Shown piece by piece: positions 24,958 to 33,659 of a stretch of 64,000 bases of DNA. The first letter of the stretch is position 1; each line of letters starts with the position of its first letter. A program made the position numbers and the translations under genes. The notes under the pieces are model-generated. The model was not told where the DNA came from. It saw only the letters and a list, made by a program, of their open reading frames with translations, and did no database searches. The DNA comes from Hymenobacter lucidus (GTDB lineage Bacteria; Bacteroidota; Bacteroidia; Cytophagales; Hymenobacteraceae), in assembly GCF_020447265.1 (NCBI RefSeq), contig NZ_JAJADR010000004.1, positions 62,001 through 126,000 on the forward strand, in the 5' to 3' direction.

Positions 24958-25749
24958 TTACAAATTGCCAGTCCGGCCACCGTCTACCGGCACGTTGATG
25001 CCGTTGATGTAGCTCGCCGCCGGGGAAGCCAGAAACGCCACGGCCGCCGCTACTTCCTGGGCCTGCCCAAAGCGCCCGGCCGGAATGGTGCGCAGCATAG
25101 CCGCCTCAATCTGCTCCACCGTCTGGCCGGTTTGCTCTACTTTCTTGTCAATAAGCGAGGTGTGGCGCTGGGTAACGGTAGCGCCGGGTAGCACGTTATT
25201 CACCGTAATGCCGCTGCCACCCAGCTCGTTGGCCAGGGTTTTGGCCCAGTTCGCCACCGCCGCCCGAATCGTATTCGACACGCCCAGGCCCGCCAGCGGC
25301 TGCTTCACCGAGGTGCTGATAACGTTGATGATGCGCCCGTAGCCTCGCGCCTGCATACCCGGCACCACGGCCTGGGCCAGCAGGTGGTTGCATACCAAAT
25401 GCTGCTCAAAAGCGGCCCGGAATGCCGCAACCGGCGCGGCCAGAATCGGCCCACCGGCCGGCCCGCCGGTGTTATTTACCAACGTGTGAAAGCCTTCGGG
25501 GTGGGCTGCCAGATAATCATGCAGGCGGGCGGCCAGCGTATCTGGGTCGTCGAAATCGGCCACGATGTAGTCGTGTGGCTGGCCGTGGGGGCGGGGTAGC
25601 TCAGCCACGGCCTTTTGCAGGGTTTCTTCGTTGCGGGCCAGCAACGTGACGGTGGCCCCGAGCTGCGCCAGCTCCTCGGCTACGGCGCGGCCGATGCCTT
25701 GAGTGCTGCCGCCCACGAGGGCGCGATGGGAAGTAAGGTCGAGATTCAT
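24958..25749 (-). CDS. SDR-superfamily protein with substituted catalytic residues
   Basis: 263 residues with a Rossmann start RALVGGSTQGIGRAVAEELA and NNTGGPAGGP replacing the usual NNAG. The active-site Ser region is INVISTSVKQPL, but the expected YxxxK is SNTIR, so Tyr becomes Ser and Lys becomes Arg. The C-terminus is INGINVPVDGGRTGNL. An SDR subgroup of BKR-like proteins with this imperfect tetrad is known, and its chemistry is unclear. It is divergent from the 3-hydroxyanthranilate dioxygenase gene, so it may serve the kynurenine route, but no step there obviously needs an SDR. Confidence 0.8.
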   Translation of the reverse strand: MNLDLTSHRALVGGSTQGIGRAVAEELAQLGATVTLLARNEETLQKAVAELPRPHGQPHDYIVADFDDPDTLAARLHDYLAAHPEGFHTLVNNTGGPAGGPILAAPVAAFRAAFEQHLVCNHLLAQAVVPGMQARGYGRIINVISTSVKQPLAGLGVSNTIRAAVANWAKTLANELGGSGITVNNVLPGATVTQRHTSLIDKKVEQTGQTVEQIEAAMLRTIPAGRFGQAQEVAAAVAFLASPAASYINGINVPVDGGRTGNL

Positions 25750-25829
25750 GTGCTAAAAGTAGGGAATACTGGTTTTAAAGGCTTGGTGGCCGCAGTTGCG
25801 CGGTTTTGCGTAAGTTGGGCGACGAAAAC

Positions 25830-25936
25830 GGTGAAGTTGTGAAAGGTGAATTTGTGAGTTTTTGCCTCACTAGCCCTGGCTCCCCGACTCATTTTCATCC
25901 TTCAGCTTCACAATTCCACAACTTCACAATTTCGCC
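25830..25936. repeat. Inverted array of degenerate 8-bp units
   Basis: On the left (25830-25861) units of about 8 bases of the type TTGTGAAR run in tandem (GGTGAAGT, TGTGAAAG, GTGAATTT, GTGAGTTT). On the right (25906-25936) the complementary type runs as CTTCACAA, TTCCACAA, CTTCACAA, TTTCGCC, ending two bases before the dioxygenase ATG. The arms can pair imperfectly across about 44 bases. A similar array occurs at 60105-60209. Confidence 0.6.
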
Positions 25937-25938
25937 TT

Positions 25939-26472
25939 ATGCCCGTCTCGCGCCCTTTCAATTTCCAGAAATGGATAGATGAACACCGCCATTTGCTTAA
26001 GCCGCCGGTCGGTAATCAGCAGGTGTTCAAAGACAATAAAGACTTTATCGTGATGGTAGTGGGTGGCCCCAATGCCCGCAAAGACTACCATTACGACGAA
26101 GGCGAGGAGCTGTTTCTGCAGATTGAAGGCGACATCGTGGTCAAGATCATCGAGGACGGCAAGCCGGTAGATATTGAAATCAAGGCCGGGGAAATGTTTT
26201 TGTTGCCCGGCGGCGTGCCCCACTCGCCGCGGCGGCCAGCTGGCACCGTGGGCATGGTGCTGGAGCGCTACCGCACGGCCGGCGAGCTGGACGGCTTTCA
26301 GTGGTACTGCGAAAACTGTGGCACCAAGCTCTACGAGGAATTTGCCGAAATCACCGACATCGTGCAGCAGCTGCCGCCCATTATGAACCGCTTCTGGGCC
26401 TCGGAAGAAAAGCGCACCTGCTCGAACTGCGGCACCGTAATGGCCCCGCCCGCCCCCGTAAAGGCCGACTAA
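25939..26472 (+). CDS. nbaC: 3-hydroxyanthranilate 3,4-dioxygenase
   Basis: 177 residues. It opens the ring of 3-hydroxyanthranilate to 2-amino-3-carboxymuconate 6-semialdehyde (ACMS). The iron ligands His51 and Glu57 (in DYHYDEGEE) and His95 (in GGVPHSPRR), and the substrate arginines 47 and 99, fall at the numbers known for the bacterial enzyme. The C-terminus has two CxxC pairs (CENC and CSNC), the rubredoxin-like second metal site of the bacterial dimeric form. Length fits the family. The ACMS decarboxylase gene follows 50 bases downstream. The symbol follows the nitrobenzoate-pathway naming; haaO would be equally apt. Confidence 0.95.
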   Translation: MPVSRPFNFQKWIDEHRHLLKPPVGNQQVFKDNKDFIVMVVGGPNARKDYHYDEGEELFLQIEGDIVVKIIEDGKPVDIEIKAGEMFLLPGGVPHSPRRPAGTVGMVLERYRTAGELDGFQWYCENCGTKLYEEFAEITDIVQQLPPIMNRFWASEEKRTCSNCGTVMAPPAPVKAD

Positions 26473-26522
26473 CCCACGGCTTTTCCCTGTTTCACCCGCT
26501 TACCACCCGCAGCATCCCACCC

Positions 26523-27551
26523 GTGCTCAAGATTGATATTCACACCCACATTCTGCCCGAAACCTGGCCCGACCTGCGCGAGCGGTACGGCTACGGCGGC
26601 TTCATTCGGCTCGAACACCACAAGCCGTGCTGCGCCCGTATGATGCAGGATGATAAATTCTTCCGCGAAGTGCAGGACAACTGCTGGGACCCCCAAGTGC
26701 GCATGCGCGAGTACGACCAGTTTGGCGTCGACGTGCAGGTGCTCAGCACGGTGCCCGTCATGTTCAGCTACTGGGCCAAGCCCCACGACGCGCTGGATCT
26801 GAGCCGCCTGCTCAACGACCATATTGCCGGCGTGGTGGGCCGCTACCCCGACCGTTTCGTGGGCCTGGGCACCATTCCGCTGCAGGCTCCGGATCTGGCC
26901 ATCAAAGAGCTGGAGCGCTGCGTGAAGGAGCTGGGGCTGGCCGGCGTCCAGATTGGCTCCCACGTCAACGACTGGAACCTCGACGCGCCCGAGCTGTTCG
27001 AGGTATTTGCCGCCGCCGAAGAGCTGGGCGCGGCCGTTTTCGTGCACCCCTGGGACATGATGGCCCAGCAAAAAATGCCCAAATACTGGCTGCCCTGGCT
27101 GGTGGGCATGCCCGCCGAAAGCACCCTGGCGCTCTGCTCACTGATATTTGGCGGCGTGCTGGAGCGCCTGCCCCGGCTGCGCGTGGCCGTGGCCCACGGC
27201 GGCGGCTCGTTTGCCTCCACCATCGGCCGCATCGAGCACGGCTTCCACGTGCGGCCCGACTTGTGTGCTGTCGATAACCCCGTGAATCCGCGCGATTACC
27301 TGGGCAAGTTCTGGGTCGATTCGCTGGTGCACGACCCGCTGATGCTGGAGTACCTGGTCAAAACCATCGGGGCCGACAAGATTGTGCTGGGCACCGACTA
27401 CCCGTTCCCCTTAGGCGAGCTGGAACCCGGCCAGCTGATTGAGTCGATGCCGTACCCCGACGAAATGAAGGCCCGCATGCTCGGTTCCAACGCCCTAGAG
27501 TGGCTGGGGCTGCCCCAGCAGCACTTTGCTAAGCTGCTCGCCGCCAAGTAA
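26523..27551 (+). CDS. nbaD: 2-amino-3-carboxymuconate-6-semialdehyde decarboxylase (ACMSD)
   Basis: 342 residues from GTG 26523. The frame is open further upstream, but that part is out-of-frame overlap with the dioxygenase gene, and [11 protein letters not shown] right after the GTG is the family N-terminus. This is an amidohydrolase-fold, non-oxidative decarboxylase that turns ACMS into 2-aminomuconate semialdehyde. Metal ligands are visible: His7 and His9 in DIHTH, a His in VHPWDM near residue 174, and Asp in GTDYPFP near residue 292, matching the known enzyme's spacing. Likely cotranscribed with the dioxygenase. Its presence means the pathway is aimed at degradation rather than only quinolinate/NAD synthesis. 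Confidence 0.95.
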   Translation: MLKIDIHTHILPETWPDLRERYGYGGFIRLEHHKPCCARMMQDDKFFREVQDNCWDPQVRMREYDQFGVDVQVLSTVPVMFSYWAKPHDALDLSRLLNDHIAGVVGRYPDRFVGLGTIPLQAPDLAIKELERCVKELGLAGVQIGSHVNDWNLDAPELFEVFAAAEELGAAVFVHPWDMMAQQKMPKYWLPWLVGMPAESTLALCSLIFGGVLERLPRLRVAVAHGGGSFASTIGRIEHGFHVRPDLCAVDNPVNPRDYLGKFWVDSLVHDPLMLEYLVKTIGADKIVLGTDYPFPLGELEPGQLIESMPYPDEMKARMLGSNALEWLGLPQQHFAKLLAAK

Positions 27552-27642
27552 GATTTGCCTCTACCTTTACAACTTCACCGGCTGTAGTTGGCGCGGTGCC
27601 GGCTCACGTTTATAGTGAGCCAGCCAAGCCCGCTGCCACTGC

Positions 27643-27650
27643 TATTTTTG
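27643..27650 (+). promoter_or_regulatory. Bacteroidota -7 promoter box (TATTTTTG)
   Basis: TATTTTTG matches TAnnTTTG, 39 bases before the kynureninase ATG. It suggests kynU can be transcribed apart from the two genes before it. Confidence 0.5.
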
Positions 27651-27689
27651 CGCCGGCCTTGCGCCGCCTGTTGCCTGCTGTTTTCCGCT

Positions 27690-28973
27690 ATGAATTTTCT
27701 GCCGACTCCCGAATTTGCTGCTGAACTTGATGCCCAGGACGCGCTGCGCGACTTCCGCAACCGGTTCCACATTCCGCTGACACCCGAAGGCCGGTCCACG
27801 GTGTACCTGTGCGGCAACTCGCTGGGGCTGCAGCCCAAAGCAGCCCGGGCAGCTGTGGAGGCTGAGTTCGAGAGCTGGGAAAAGCAGGGCGTGGAAGGTC
27901 ATTTCCACGGTACGTCGCCTTGGATGCACTACCACGAAACCCTCACCGCCAGCACTGCCCGCCTGGTAGGAGCTAAGCCGGTGGAAGTAGTGGTGATGAA
28001 CAATCTGACCACTAACCTGCACCTGCTGCTGATTTCCTTTTACCGGCCCACGGCCATGCGCTACAAGGTACTCATGGAAGGCGGTGCTTTTCCTTCCGAC
28101 CAGTACGCGCTAGAGTCGCAGGTGCGAATGCACGGGCTGGCGCCCGAGGAAGCCATTGTGGAGCTGGTGCCGCGCCCCGGCGAGCATACGCTGCGCTCCG
28201 AGGATATCCTGGCCAAGATTCAGGAGCTGGGCAACACGTTGGCTACGGTTATTATCGGCGGAGTGAACTACTACACCGGCCAGGCCTTCGATATGGCCGC
28301 CATTACCCAGGCCGGCCACGCCGTGGGCGCTACCGTGGGCTTCGATTTGGCTCACGCGGCCGGCAACCTCAAGCTGGCGCTGCACGACTGGGACGTGGAT
28401 TTTGCCTGCTGGTGCTCCTACAAATACCTCAATTCAGGCCCCGGCGGCACATCCGGCGTCTTCGTGCACGAGCGGTTTGCCAACCGGCCCGACCTGCCGC
28501 GCCTGGCCGGCTGGTGGGGCCACGACCCTTCCGACCGGTTCCAGATGAAGAAAGGCTTCCGGCCCATGACCGGGGCGGCCGGCTGGCAGCTTTCCAACGC
28601 CCAGATCTTCCCGATGGCCATTCACCGCGCCGCTTTGGGCCTCGTGGATGAGGCCGGCGGCATGGCCGCTTTGCGCCAGAAAAGTGAGTTGCTTACGGCC
28701 TACCTGGAGTTTCTGGTGCGCAATCTGGATTTGCCCCGCGAAATGCTGGAAATCATTACCCCCGCCGACCCCGCCGCCCGGGGCTGTCAGCTCTCCATGC
28801 TGGTGCACCACAACGGCCGGCAGCTGTTCGACTTCTTGGCCGCGGCCGGCATCATTGCCGACTGGCGCGAGCCCAACGTCATCCGGCTGGCGCCGGTGCC
28901 GCTCTACAACTCGTTCGGGGATGTGCAGCGCGCTGGGCAGGTGCTGGCCGAGTGGGCCGGAAAAGCCAAATAG
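27690..28973 (+). CDS. kynU: Kynureninase
   Basis: 427 residues from ATG 27690 (MNFLPTPEFAAEL); the upstream open frame covers the promoter region. It is a PLP enzyme cleaving kynurenine or 3-hydroxykynurenine to (3-hydroxy)anthranilate and alanine. The family landmarks are YLCGNSLGLQPK near the start, the PLP-lysine region CWCSYKYLNSGPGGTSGVF (Lys near 243), and GWWGHDPSDRFQMKKGF. Length is normal. With Kmo at 33660 the substrate here is probably 3-hydroxykynurenine. Confidence 0.96.
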   Translation: MNFLPTPEFAAELDAQDALRDFRNRFHIPLTPEGRSTVYLCGNSLGLQPKAARAAVEAEFESWEKQGVEGHFHGTSPWMHYHETLTASTARLVGAKPVEVVVMNNLTTNLHLLLISFYRPTAMRYKVLMEGGAFPSDQYALESQVRMHGLAPEEAIVELVPRPGEHTLRSEDILAKIQELGNTLATVIIGGVNYYTGQAFDMAAITQAGHAVGATVGFDLAHAAGNLKLALHDWDVDFACWCSYKYLNSGPGGTSGVFVHERFANRPDLPRLAGWWGHDPSDRFQMKKGFRPMTGAAGWQLSNAQIFPMAIHRAALGLVDEAGGMAALRQKSELLTAYLEFLVRNLDLPREMLEIITPADPAARGCQLSMLVHHNGRQLFDFLAAAGIIADWREPNVIRLAPVPLYNSFGDVQRAGQVLAEWAGKAK

Positions 28974-29047
28974 TTGTTCATTTTTTCTGATCGGCTTTAC
29001 GTAAGTATAGCCAATACCTTCGATTACGCTTTCCTTTCCTCTAAGTC

Positions 29048-29743
29048 ATGGCTGAAGAATACGCGGATAAAATGGCCCGCAAAACCGACGCCGAGCTGCG
29101 CCAGTACGTAACGGGCCGCGCCCAGTACCGCGACGATGCCGTACTGGCCGCCTTCGACGAACTGGCCCGGCGTGGTCAGCCCCACCCCGACGATGCCCTA
29201 GTGCGCCCCGAGCTGGAAGCCGTGGTGCAGGCCCAGGCCGAGGCAGCCCGCGAAGCGGAAGCCCGGCAGCTGGCCGAGCGCGACGCCACCGCCGAGGAAT
29301 TGCCCGCTACGGCGCCGGAACTGTATTCTCAGGGTACTATTGCGCTGTTCTCGATTCTGCCCACCTCCATGATTGGCGGCGGCGTGCTGCTGGGCCTGAA
29401 TCTGCTCCGGCTGGGCCGGAAGCGGGCTTTAGTGGGCCTGGGCCTGTTTATGCTCGTGTATCTGCTAGTAGCCGCCAACGTTATTACCTACATGCTGATT
29501 CAGGGGCTCAACCCGTTTCTGGGCAGCCTGCTGTTCAACGTGCCCGCCGTCATCGTGTACCTGCGCTGGTTCTGGCCGCGCTATGTGCACACTGAACACT
29601 ACCGCAGCCGGGGCGTTATTATTCCCATCCTGGTAAGCTTTGCCCTGATCTGGGGCTTGCGCCAAGCGCTGCCCTACTTGATTAAGCAGCAACCCAAGGC
29701 CGTGCAGAAGGAAATGGAGCAGATTATGAAAGAGCAGCGGTAG
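29048..29743 (+). CDS. Membrane protein of unknown function
   Basis: 231 residues. The soluble N-terminal 95 residues are helical and charged (KTDAELRQYVTGRAQYRDD, then an Ala/Glu-rich helix), followed by four predicted membrane helices (for example LVGLGLFMLVYLLVAANVITYML) and a charged tail MEQIMKEQR. I do not recognise a family. Its stop is two bases before the GTG of the AlkB-like gene, so the two are almost certainly cotranslated. Confidence 0.5.
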   Translation: MAEEYADKMARKTDAELRQYVTGRAQYRDDAVLAAFDELARRGQPHPDDALVRPELEAVVQAQAEAAREAEARQLAERDATAEELPATAPELYSQGTIALFSILPTSMIGGGVLLGLNLLRLGRKRALVGLGLFMLVYLLVAANVITYMLIQGLNPFLGSLLFNVPAVIVYLRWFWPRYVHTEHYRSRGVIIPILVSFALIWGLRQALPYLIKQQPKAVQKEMEQIMKEQR

Positions 29744-29745
29744 CC

Positions 29746-30345
29746 GTGGCCCTTACTGCGTTGGCGCTGCCCCGGGCCGAAGTGCTGCTGGAACCCAATT
29801 TCCTGCCGGTTGACACTGCCGAAGCCCTGCTCCGGGAGCTGACTGATACCATTGCGTGGCGACAGGAGTCGATTAAGCTATTCGGCAAAGCCGTGCCCCA
29901 GCCCCGCCTCACCGCCTGGCACGGCGACCCGGCCGCGCACTACTCCTATTCGGGGCTGAGCTGGCAGCCCCAGCCCTGGACGCCGGCTTTGCAAATGCTT
30001 CGTAACCAGGTCGAAGCCGCTACGGGAACCCGTTTCAACAGCGTATTGCTCAACCTCTACCGCACCGGCCAGGATAGTATGGGCTGGCACGCCGACGATG
30101 AGCCCGAACTGGGTGACGAGCCCGTTATTGCCTCCGTGAGTCTGGGGGCTACGCGCCGATTTCGTCTCAAGCCCCGCCACACCGAGCTGACCCCGCACGA
30201 GCCCGTTACGCTGGAGCTGACCTCGGGCAGCCTGCTCGTGATGCGCGGCCCTACCCAGCGGCACTGGCTGCACGCTGTGCCCAAAACGGTGCAGCTGGTC
30301 GGACCCCGTCTCAACCTGACCTTTCGCCGGATCATTATTTCATAA
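29746..30345 (+). CDS. AlkB-like 2-oxoglutarate/Fe(II) dioxygenase
   Basis: 199 residues from GTG 29746, two bases after the previous stop. Iron ligands appear in GWHADDEPELG (His and Asp near residue 113) and HWLHAVPK. The 2-oxoglutarate arginine lies in RLNLTFRRI. The pattern LTAWHGD, YSYSG, FNSVLLNLYR is that of AlkB homologues of the ALKBH2/3 type that remove alkyl groups from DNA or RNA bases. Size is normal. It sits among kynurenine genes without an obvious link to them and ends at a strong terminator. Confidence 0.9.
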   Translation: MALTALALPRAEVLLEPNFLPVDTAEALLRELTDTIAWRQESIKLFGKAVPQPRLTAWHGDPAAHYSYSGLSWQPQPWTPALQMLRNQVEAATGTRFNSVLLNLYRTGQDSMGWHADDEPELGDEPVIASVSLGATRRFRLKPRHTELTPHEPVTLELTSGSLLVMRGPTQRHWLHAVPKTVQLVGPRLNLTFRRIIIS

Positions 30346-30380
30346 AAAAAGGCTCCCCAATTGCTGGGGAGCCTTTTTTA
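30344..30380. terminator. Bidirectional rho-independent terminator
   Basis: A 15-bp stem (AAAAAAGGCTCCCCA and its complement) with a 5-base loop and T6 lies between the convergent AlkB-like gene and the TonB-dependent receptor gene. Confidence 0.88.
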
Positions 30381-30395
30381 AAGCGGTAGTGCTGT

Positions 30396-33125
30396 CTACT
30401 TAATGTCAATCAGCAGGCCGGCGAAGATGAGGCGGCCGATGTTTGGGCCCCCGTACACCTGGGTGTTGTTGGCGTCCAGCAGGTTCGAGCCACCCACCTG
30501 GATGGTGGTGAAAAACTTCGGAATAACGTAGCCTACGTAGGCATCCACGGCGCTGTAGTCATCAAGGGTACCCACGGCGAAGGGCATTTCGTAGAGGTGG
30601 CCCTGCGCCCAACGGTAATTTACCGAGTAGTTGAAGTGTTTTGCTACCAAGCCGTTGGCCCCGATGTTGTACTTGTGCTTGGGCGTGTTGAAGAACGACT
30701 GAAAGCCCTCCGGTAGCTTGTCTTCGTTAATCAGATTCAGCGAGTAGTTGGCCGTGATGGTCAGGGGCCGAATTACGTTGTAGCTCATGCCCAACGCGGC
30801 ACCCTGGGTTTGCACTTCCTGGCGGGCATTGGTCCACACCTGCAGAATGCGGGTATTACCTGCGCCAGCCGTCTGCAGCGTAGCTGCATTGGCACCAAGT
30901 TGCTGGGCCGTAGGACGGCTGCCGTCCCGGTTGCCCACGAAGCGCTGAGCCCCGATGAAGTCGTTGTAGTAGCTGCGGAAGTAGTTCACATCCACCACGA
31001 TTTTGTCGTTAAACGTGCCTTTGTAGCCTACCTCGTAGGTACCCAGGCGCTCCAGCTTCAGGGGCGCAGCGGTATACTCGTACTGCGTCAGCACTGCGGG
31101 GTTCGACTGAGCTGCCCCGATAACCTGGGCATTGGCTGCCGCCAGCGTGTAGCCCTGGAAGCCGCCGCCTACGTTGCCCAGCAGCAGTACCTGACCGATA
31201 TCGATGCGGACGTACTGATCGAGCTGGGTGGGCGAGCGGAAAGCACGACCAAACGAAGCGCGGAAGTTGTGCTGCTTATTTTCGCCCGCCGAGTATACGG
31301 CCGAAGCGCGAGGCGAGAAGGCCGGGCTGAAGTTCTTAAAGTCATCTACGCGGCCAGCCAGAGCCAGCTTTAGTCGGTCGCCCAGCAGAGTCTGGGTCAA
31401 TTGGGCGTAGCCACCCAGCTCGTGGTTTTGGATACGCTCGTTGTCGTCGGAGAAGAAGTTGCCGTTCGAGCCCAGGCGGAATTTCCGATAAGCAGCGCCC
31501 ACAATCAGGCTGGTGGTTTCTGAAATGGTGAAGTTGTATTGGGCGTTGCCTTCGTTGAGGTAGGAACTGGGGCTAAGCTTGGCGCCCAAACCCGGCCGCG
31601 GGTCGTTGATGATGCGGCTGCGCAGGTCGCCGAAGCGCGCACTATTGGGGTCCAGCTGGGTGTTGTTGGCCTGAGTCTGGGCAAACGCATGTGCCTGTTC
31701 CACCGTCTGGCCCTGGGCGCGGGCACCTTTGTAAGCGGCGTTGTAGGTACCGAAATACTGGTCTACGTAGCGCACCGAGCTGCCTTCGGCCACCGGCGAG
31801 GTCTGGATAAACGAGCCCAGGAAGGTCAGATCGTAGGAGTTACCCCCGAAATCCTGCACCGACTGGCCGCGCAAAAACCACTTGCTGCCCTTGATTTCGC
31901 CGTGCAGTTGGTTGATGCCAAAGTCGCGCAGGCGGTAGCGGCTGGCGCTCTGATAGCTGGCCGTGCCGCGCGAGTAAGCGTAGCCCACGGTCATTTTTAC
32001 GTTGTCGGTCAACAGGTACGAAATGCTGGGGTGCACCTTCACGGCCTTGGTCTGCTTGTCATCGGCAATCAGGGTCGACTCGGTGAAGCCCGGCATAAAC
32101 ACCGTTTTGCCTACCAACTCCGGCGATACGCCGCCGGGGAAAGCCTGGGTGCTGCTGAAGGTATTGCCTACGTCGCCGTAGCGGTTCACGGCGTTGTAGC
32201 CCAGCGGTGAGCCGGCCGCATTATTGGCTCGCTCAATTAGGGGGCTGGTGGCCGAATAGTTGTTGGCCAGCCAGTCGTTGGCCGTCGTGTAGGAGCCCAC
32301 TACTTTAAAAGCGAATTTTTCTCCCAACTTCTGTGCGTAACGCAGCTGCCCGTCGAAGTAACTCCGCTCGCCGCCGCGCACCCGCACGTTCAACCCTTCA
32401 CTCACGAAGGGGTCTTTCGAGTTCAGCAGGAGTACGCCGTTGAAGGCATTGGCTCCGTAGAGCGCCGAAGCCGGGCCGTGAATGATTTCCACGCTTTCCA
32501 CGTCCAGCTCGGGCAGGCCCGTCAGGTTGCCCCCGTTCAGGTTCAGGCTGGGGCTTTGGGTATCGAAGTAGTCGGTCAGCTGAATCAGGCGCTCCGACTT
32601 GGCCGAGTTGAAGCCGCGGGTACTAATTGAGTTCATCAGCAGACTGCTGCTGTTCACGTCGATGCCCTTGTACTGGCTCAGGCCACCCTGCAAATCGGCC
32701 GTCGTGATACGCTCCACTTGCTGGGCGTTCAGCTTTTCTACCGTCACCGGAGCCTGCAGAATGCCTTCTTCTACCCGGGAGGCCGAGGCAATTACTTCGC
32801 TGGTCAGTACTGAGTTTACTTTCAGCTGCACTTTCACGGCCGCGTCGGGCTGCTGCAGGGTTATTTCGCGGCTCTCGTAGCCCACAAACGACACCGACAG
32901 CACTACCGGCGGCGTGCTGAAGTCGGCCCGCAGCTGGAATTTGCCTTCCCGGTCGGTGCTGCTACCAATAAAGGTGCCTTTGACAAATACCGTAGCGCCG
33001 GGCAGGGCCTCGCCGGTTTCCGTTTGTACTACTCCGCTGACCGTAACGTCGTCCTGAGCCCAGGCAACGGTACGCGTAAGAAAGAGGCAAAACAGAAGAA
33101 GCAGAAAACTGTAGGGTTTTCTCAT
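30396..33125 (-). CDS. TonB-dependent outer membrane receptor
   Basis: 909 residues. A signal peptide ends at AWAQ. Residues of about 28-110 form a carboxypeptidase-regulatory-like domain (VSGVVQTETGEALPGATVFV). The plug domain follows with VESVEIIHGPASALYGANAF, and a 22-strand-type barrel fills the rest. It imports a bulky or scarce substrate across the outer membrane using TonB energy. There is no SusD-like partner, so it is not a SusCD polysaccharide pair; siderophore, metal chelate or small-molecule uptake is more likely. Its place between kynU and kmo raises the chance of a link with aromatic compounds, but this is speculation. It has a well-formed promoter. Confidence 0.9.
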   Translation of the reverse strand: MRKPYSFLLLLFCLFLTRTVAWAQDDVTVSGVVQTETGEALPGATVFVKGTFIGSSTDREGKFQLRADFSTPPVVLSVSFVGYESREITLQQPDAAVKVQLKVNSVLTSEVIASASRVEEGILQAPVTVEKLNAQQVERITTADLQGGLSQYKGIDVNSSSLLMNSISTRGFNSAKSERLIQLTDYFDTQSPSLNLNGGNLTGLPELDVESVEIIHGPASALYGANAFNGVLLLNSKDPFVSEGLNVRVRGGERSYFDGQLRYAQKLGEKFAFKVVGSYTTANDWLANNYSATSPLIERANNAAGSPLGYNAVNRYGDVGNTFSSTQAFPGGVSPELVGKTVFMPGFTESTLIADDKQTKAVKVHPSISYLLTDNVKMTVGYAYSRGTASYQSASRYRLRDFGINQLHGEIKGSKWFLRGQSVQDFGGNSYDLTFLGSFIQTSPVAEGSSVRYVDQYFGTYNAAYKGARAQGQTVEQAHAFAQTQANNTQLDPNSARFGDLRSRIINDPRPGLGAKLSPSSYLNEGNAQYNFTISETTSLIVGAAYRKFRLGSNGNFFSDDNERIQNHELGGYAQLTQTLLGDRLKLALAGRVDDFKNFSPAFSPRASAVYSAGENKQHNFRASFGRAFRSPTQLDQYVRIDIGQVLLLGNVGGGFQGYTLAAANAQVIGAAQSNPAVLTQYEYTAAPLKLERLGTYEVGYKGTFNDKIVVDVNYFRSYYNDFIGAQRFVGNRDGSRPTAQQLGANAATLQTAGAGNTRILQVWTNARQEVQTQGAALGMSYNVIRPLTITANYSLNLINEDKLPEGFQSFFNTPKHKYNIGANGLVAKHFNYSVNYRWAQGHLYEMPFAVGTLDDYSAVDAYVGYVIPKFFTTIQVGGSNLLDANNTQVYGGPNIGRLIFAGLLIDIK

Positions 33126-33178
33126 AAAAAAGAGTGCAATAAGGTGGAGAGTTCGGAATTATGCAGCAGTAATTCTGG

Positions 33179-33210
33179 CAAAAATAAAGTAGTTATGCCG
33201 AACATCCAAA
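33179..33210 (-). promoter_or_regulatory. Full Bacteroidota promoter (TTTG-N20-TATTTTTG) of the receptor gene
   Basis: On the minus strand TTTG (33210-33207) and TATTTTTG (33186-33179) are separated by 20 bases, an excellent match to the Bacteroidota -33/-7 consensus. The predicted 5' leader to the ATG at 33125 is about 45-50 bases. Confidence 0.7.
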
Positions 33211-33659
33211 TTACAAGCTGCTGACTATCATAATATTGGTTGTCGCTGTAAATTGTATTATTCAAATTTTTTAGCTCTTGAATAACTATGGAATGCTTGG
33301 CTGGAAGTAAAAATTATTCAACTTCTGAACAAGCCCTCCTCAGCGTAGCCCACTGACCCGCAATGCACTACTGGGCCCATTGCATACACTGGCGCTACGG
33401 TGGAGGACGAAGCAACGCGTTTGGTTTGTCATCCTTCCAGCTTCCACCTACCCAAATAGACCCATGCACCGATATTTACGGTGGTAAAGCCTTGATTGAC
33501 AGCGCAAGATATGGCAGCGTGCCAACGCCTTTTTTAAGTTTCCGTCCAACCTTACCCCAATACCCGTTGAAGGCGGATAATTTCCTGCCCAATCAACACG
33601 CGGAAAGACTTAACTTTCGCCATAGCTCTTCTGCATTCCGTTCCTGTTCTCCGCCCCAT
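33211..33659. other. Intergenic region before kmo
   Basis: The left half is AT-rich compared with the surrounding genes, and no gene-like frame is present. An open frame joined to kmo reaches back to 33363, but its residues do not look like a flavoprotein start. TAACTTTC at 33611-33618, one base from the -7 consensus, is the best candidate for the kmo promoter, about 42 bases before the ATG. Confidence 0.4.

Noticed and set aside
33363..33659. N-terminal extension of kmo by 99 codons
   Set aside because: No flavoprotein-like sequence, a start directly before the GxGxxG motif fits the family, and the extension runs through the likely promoter.
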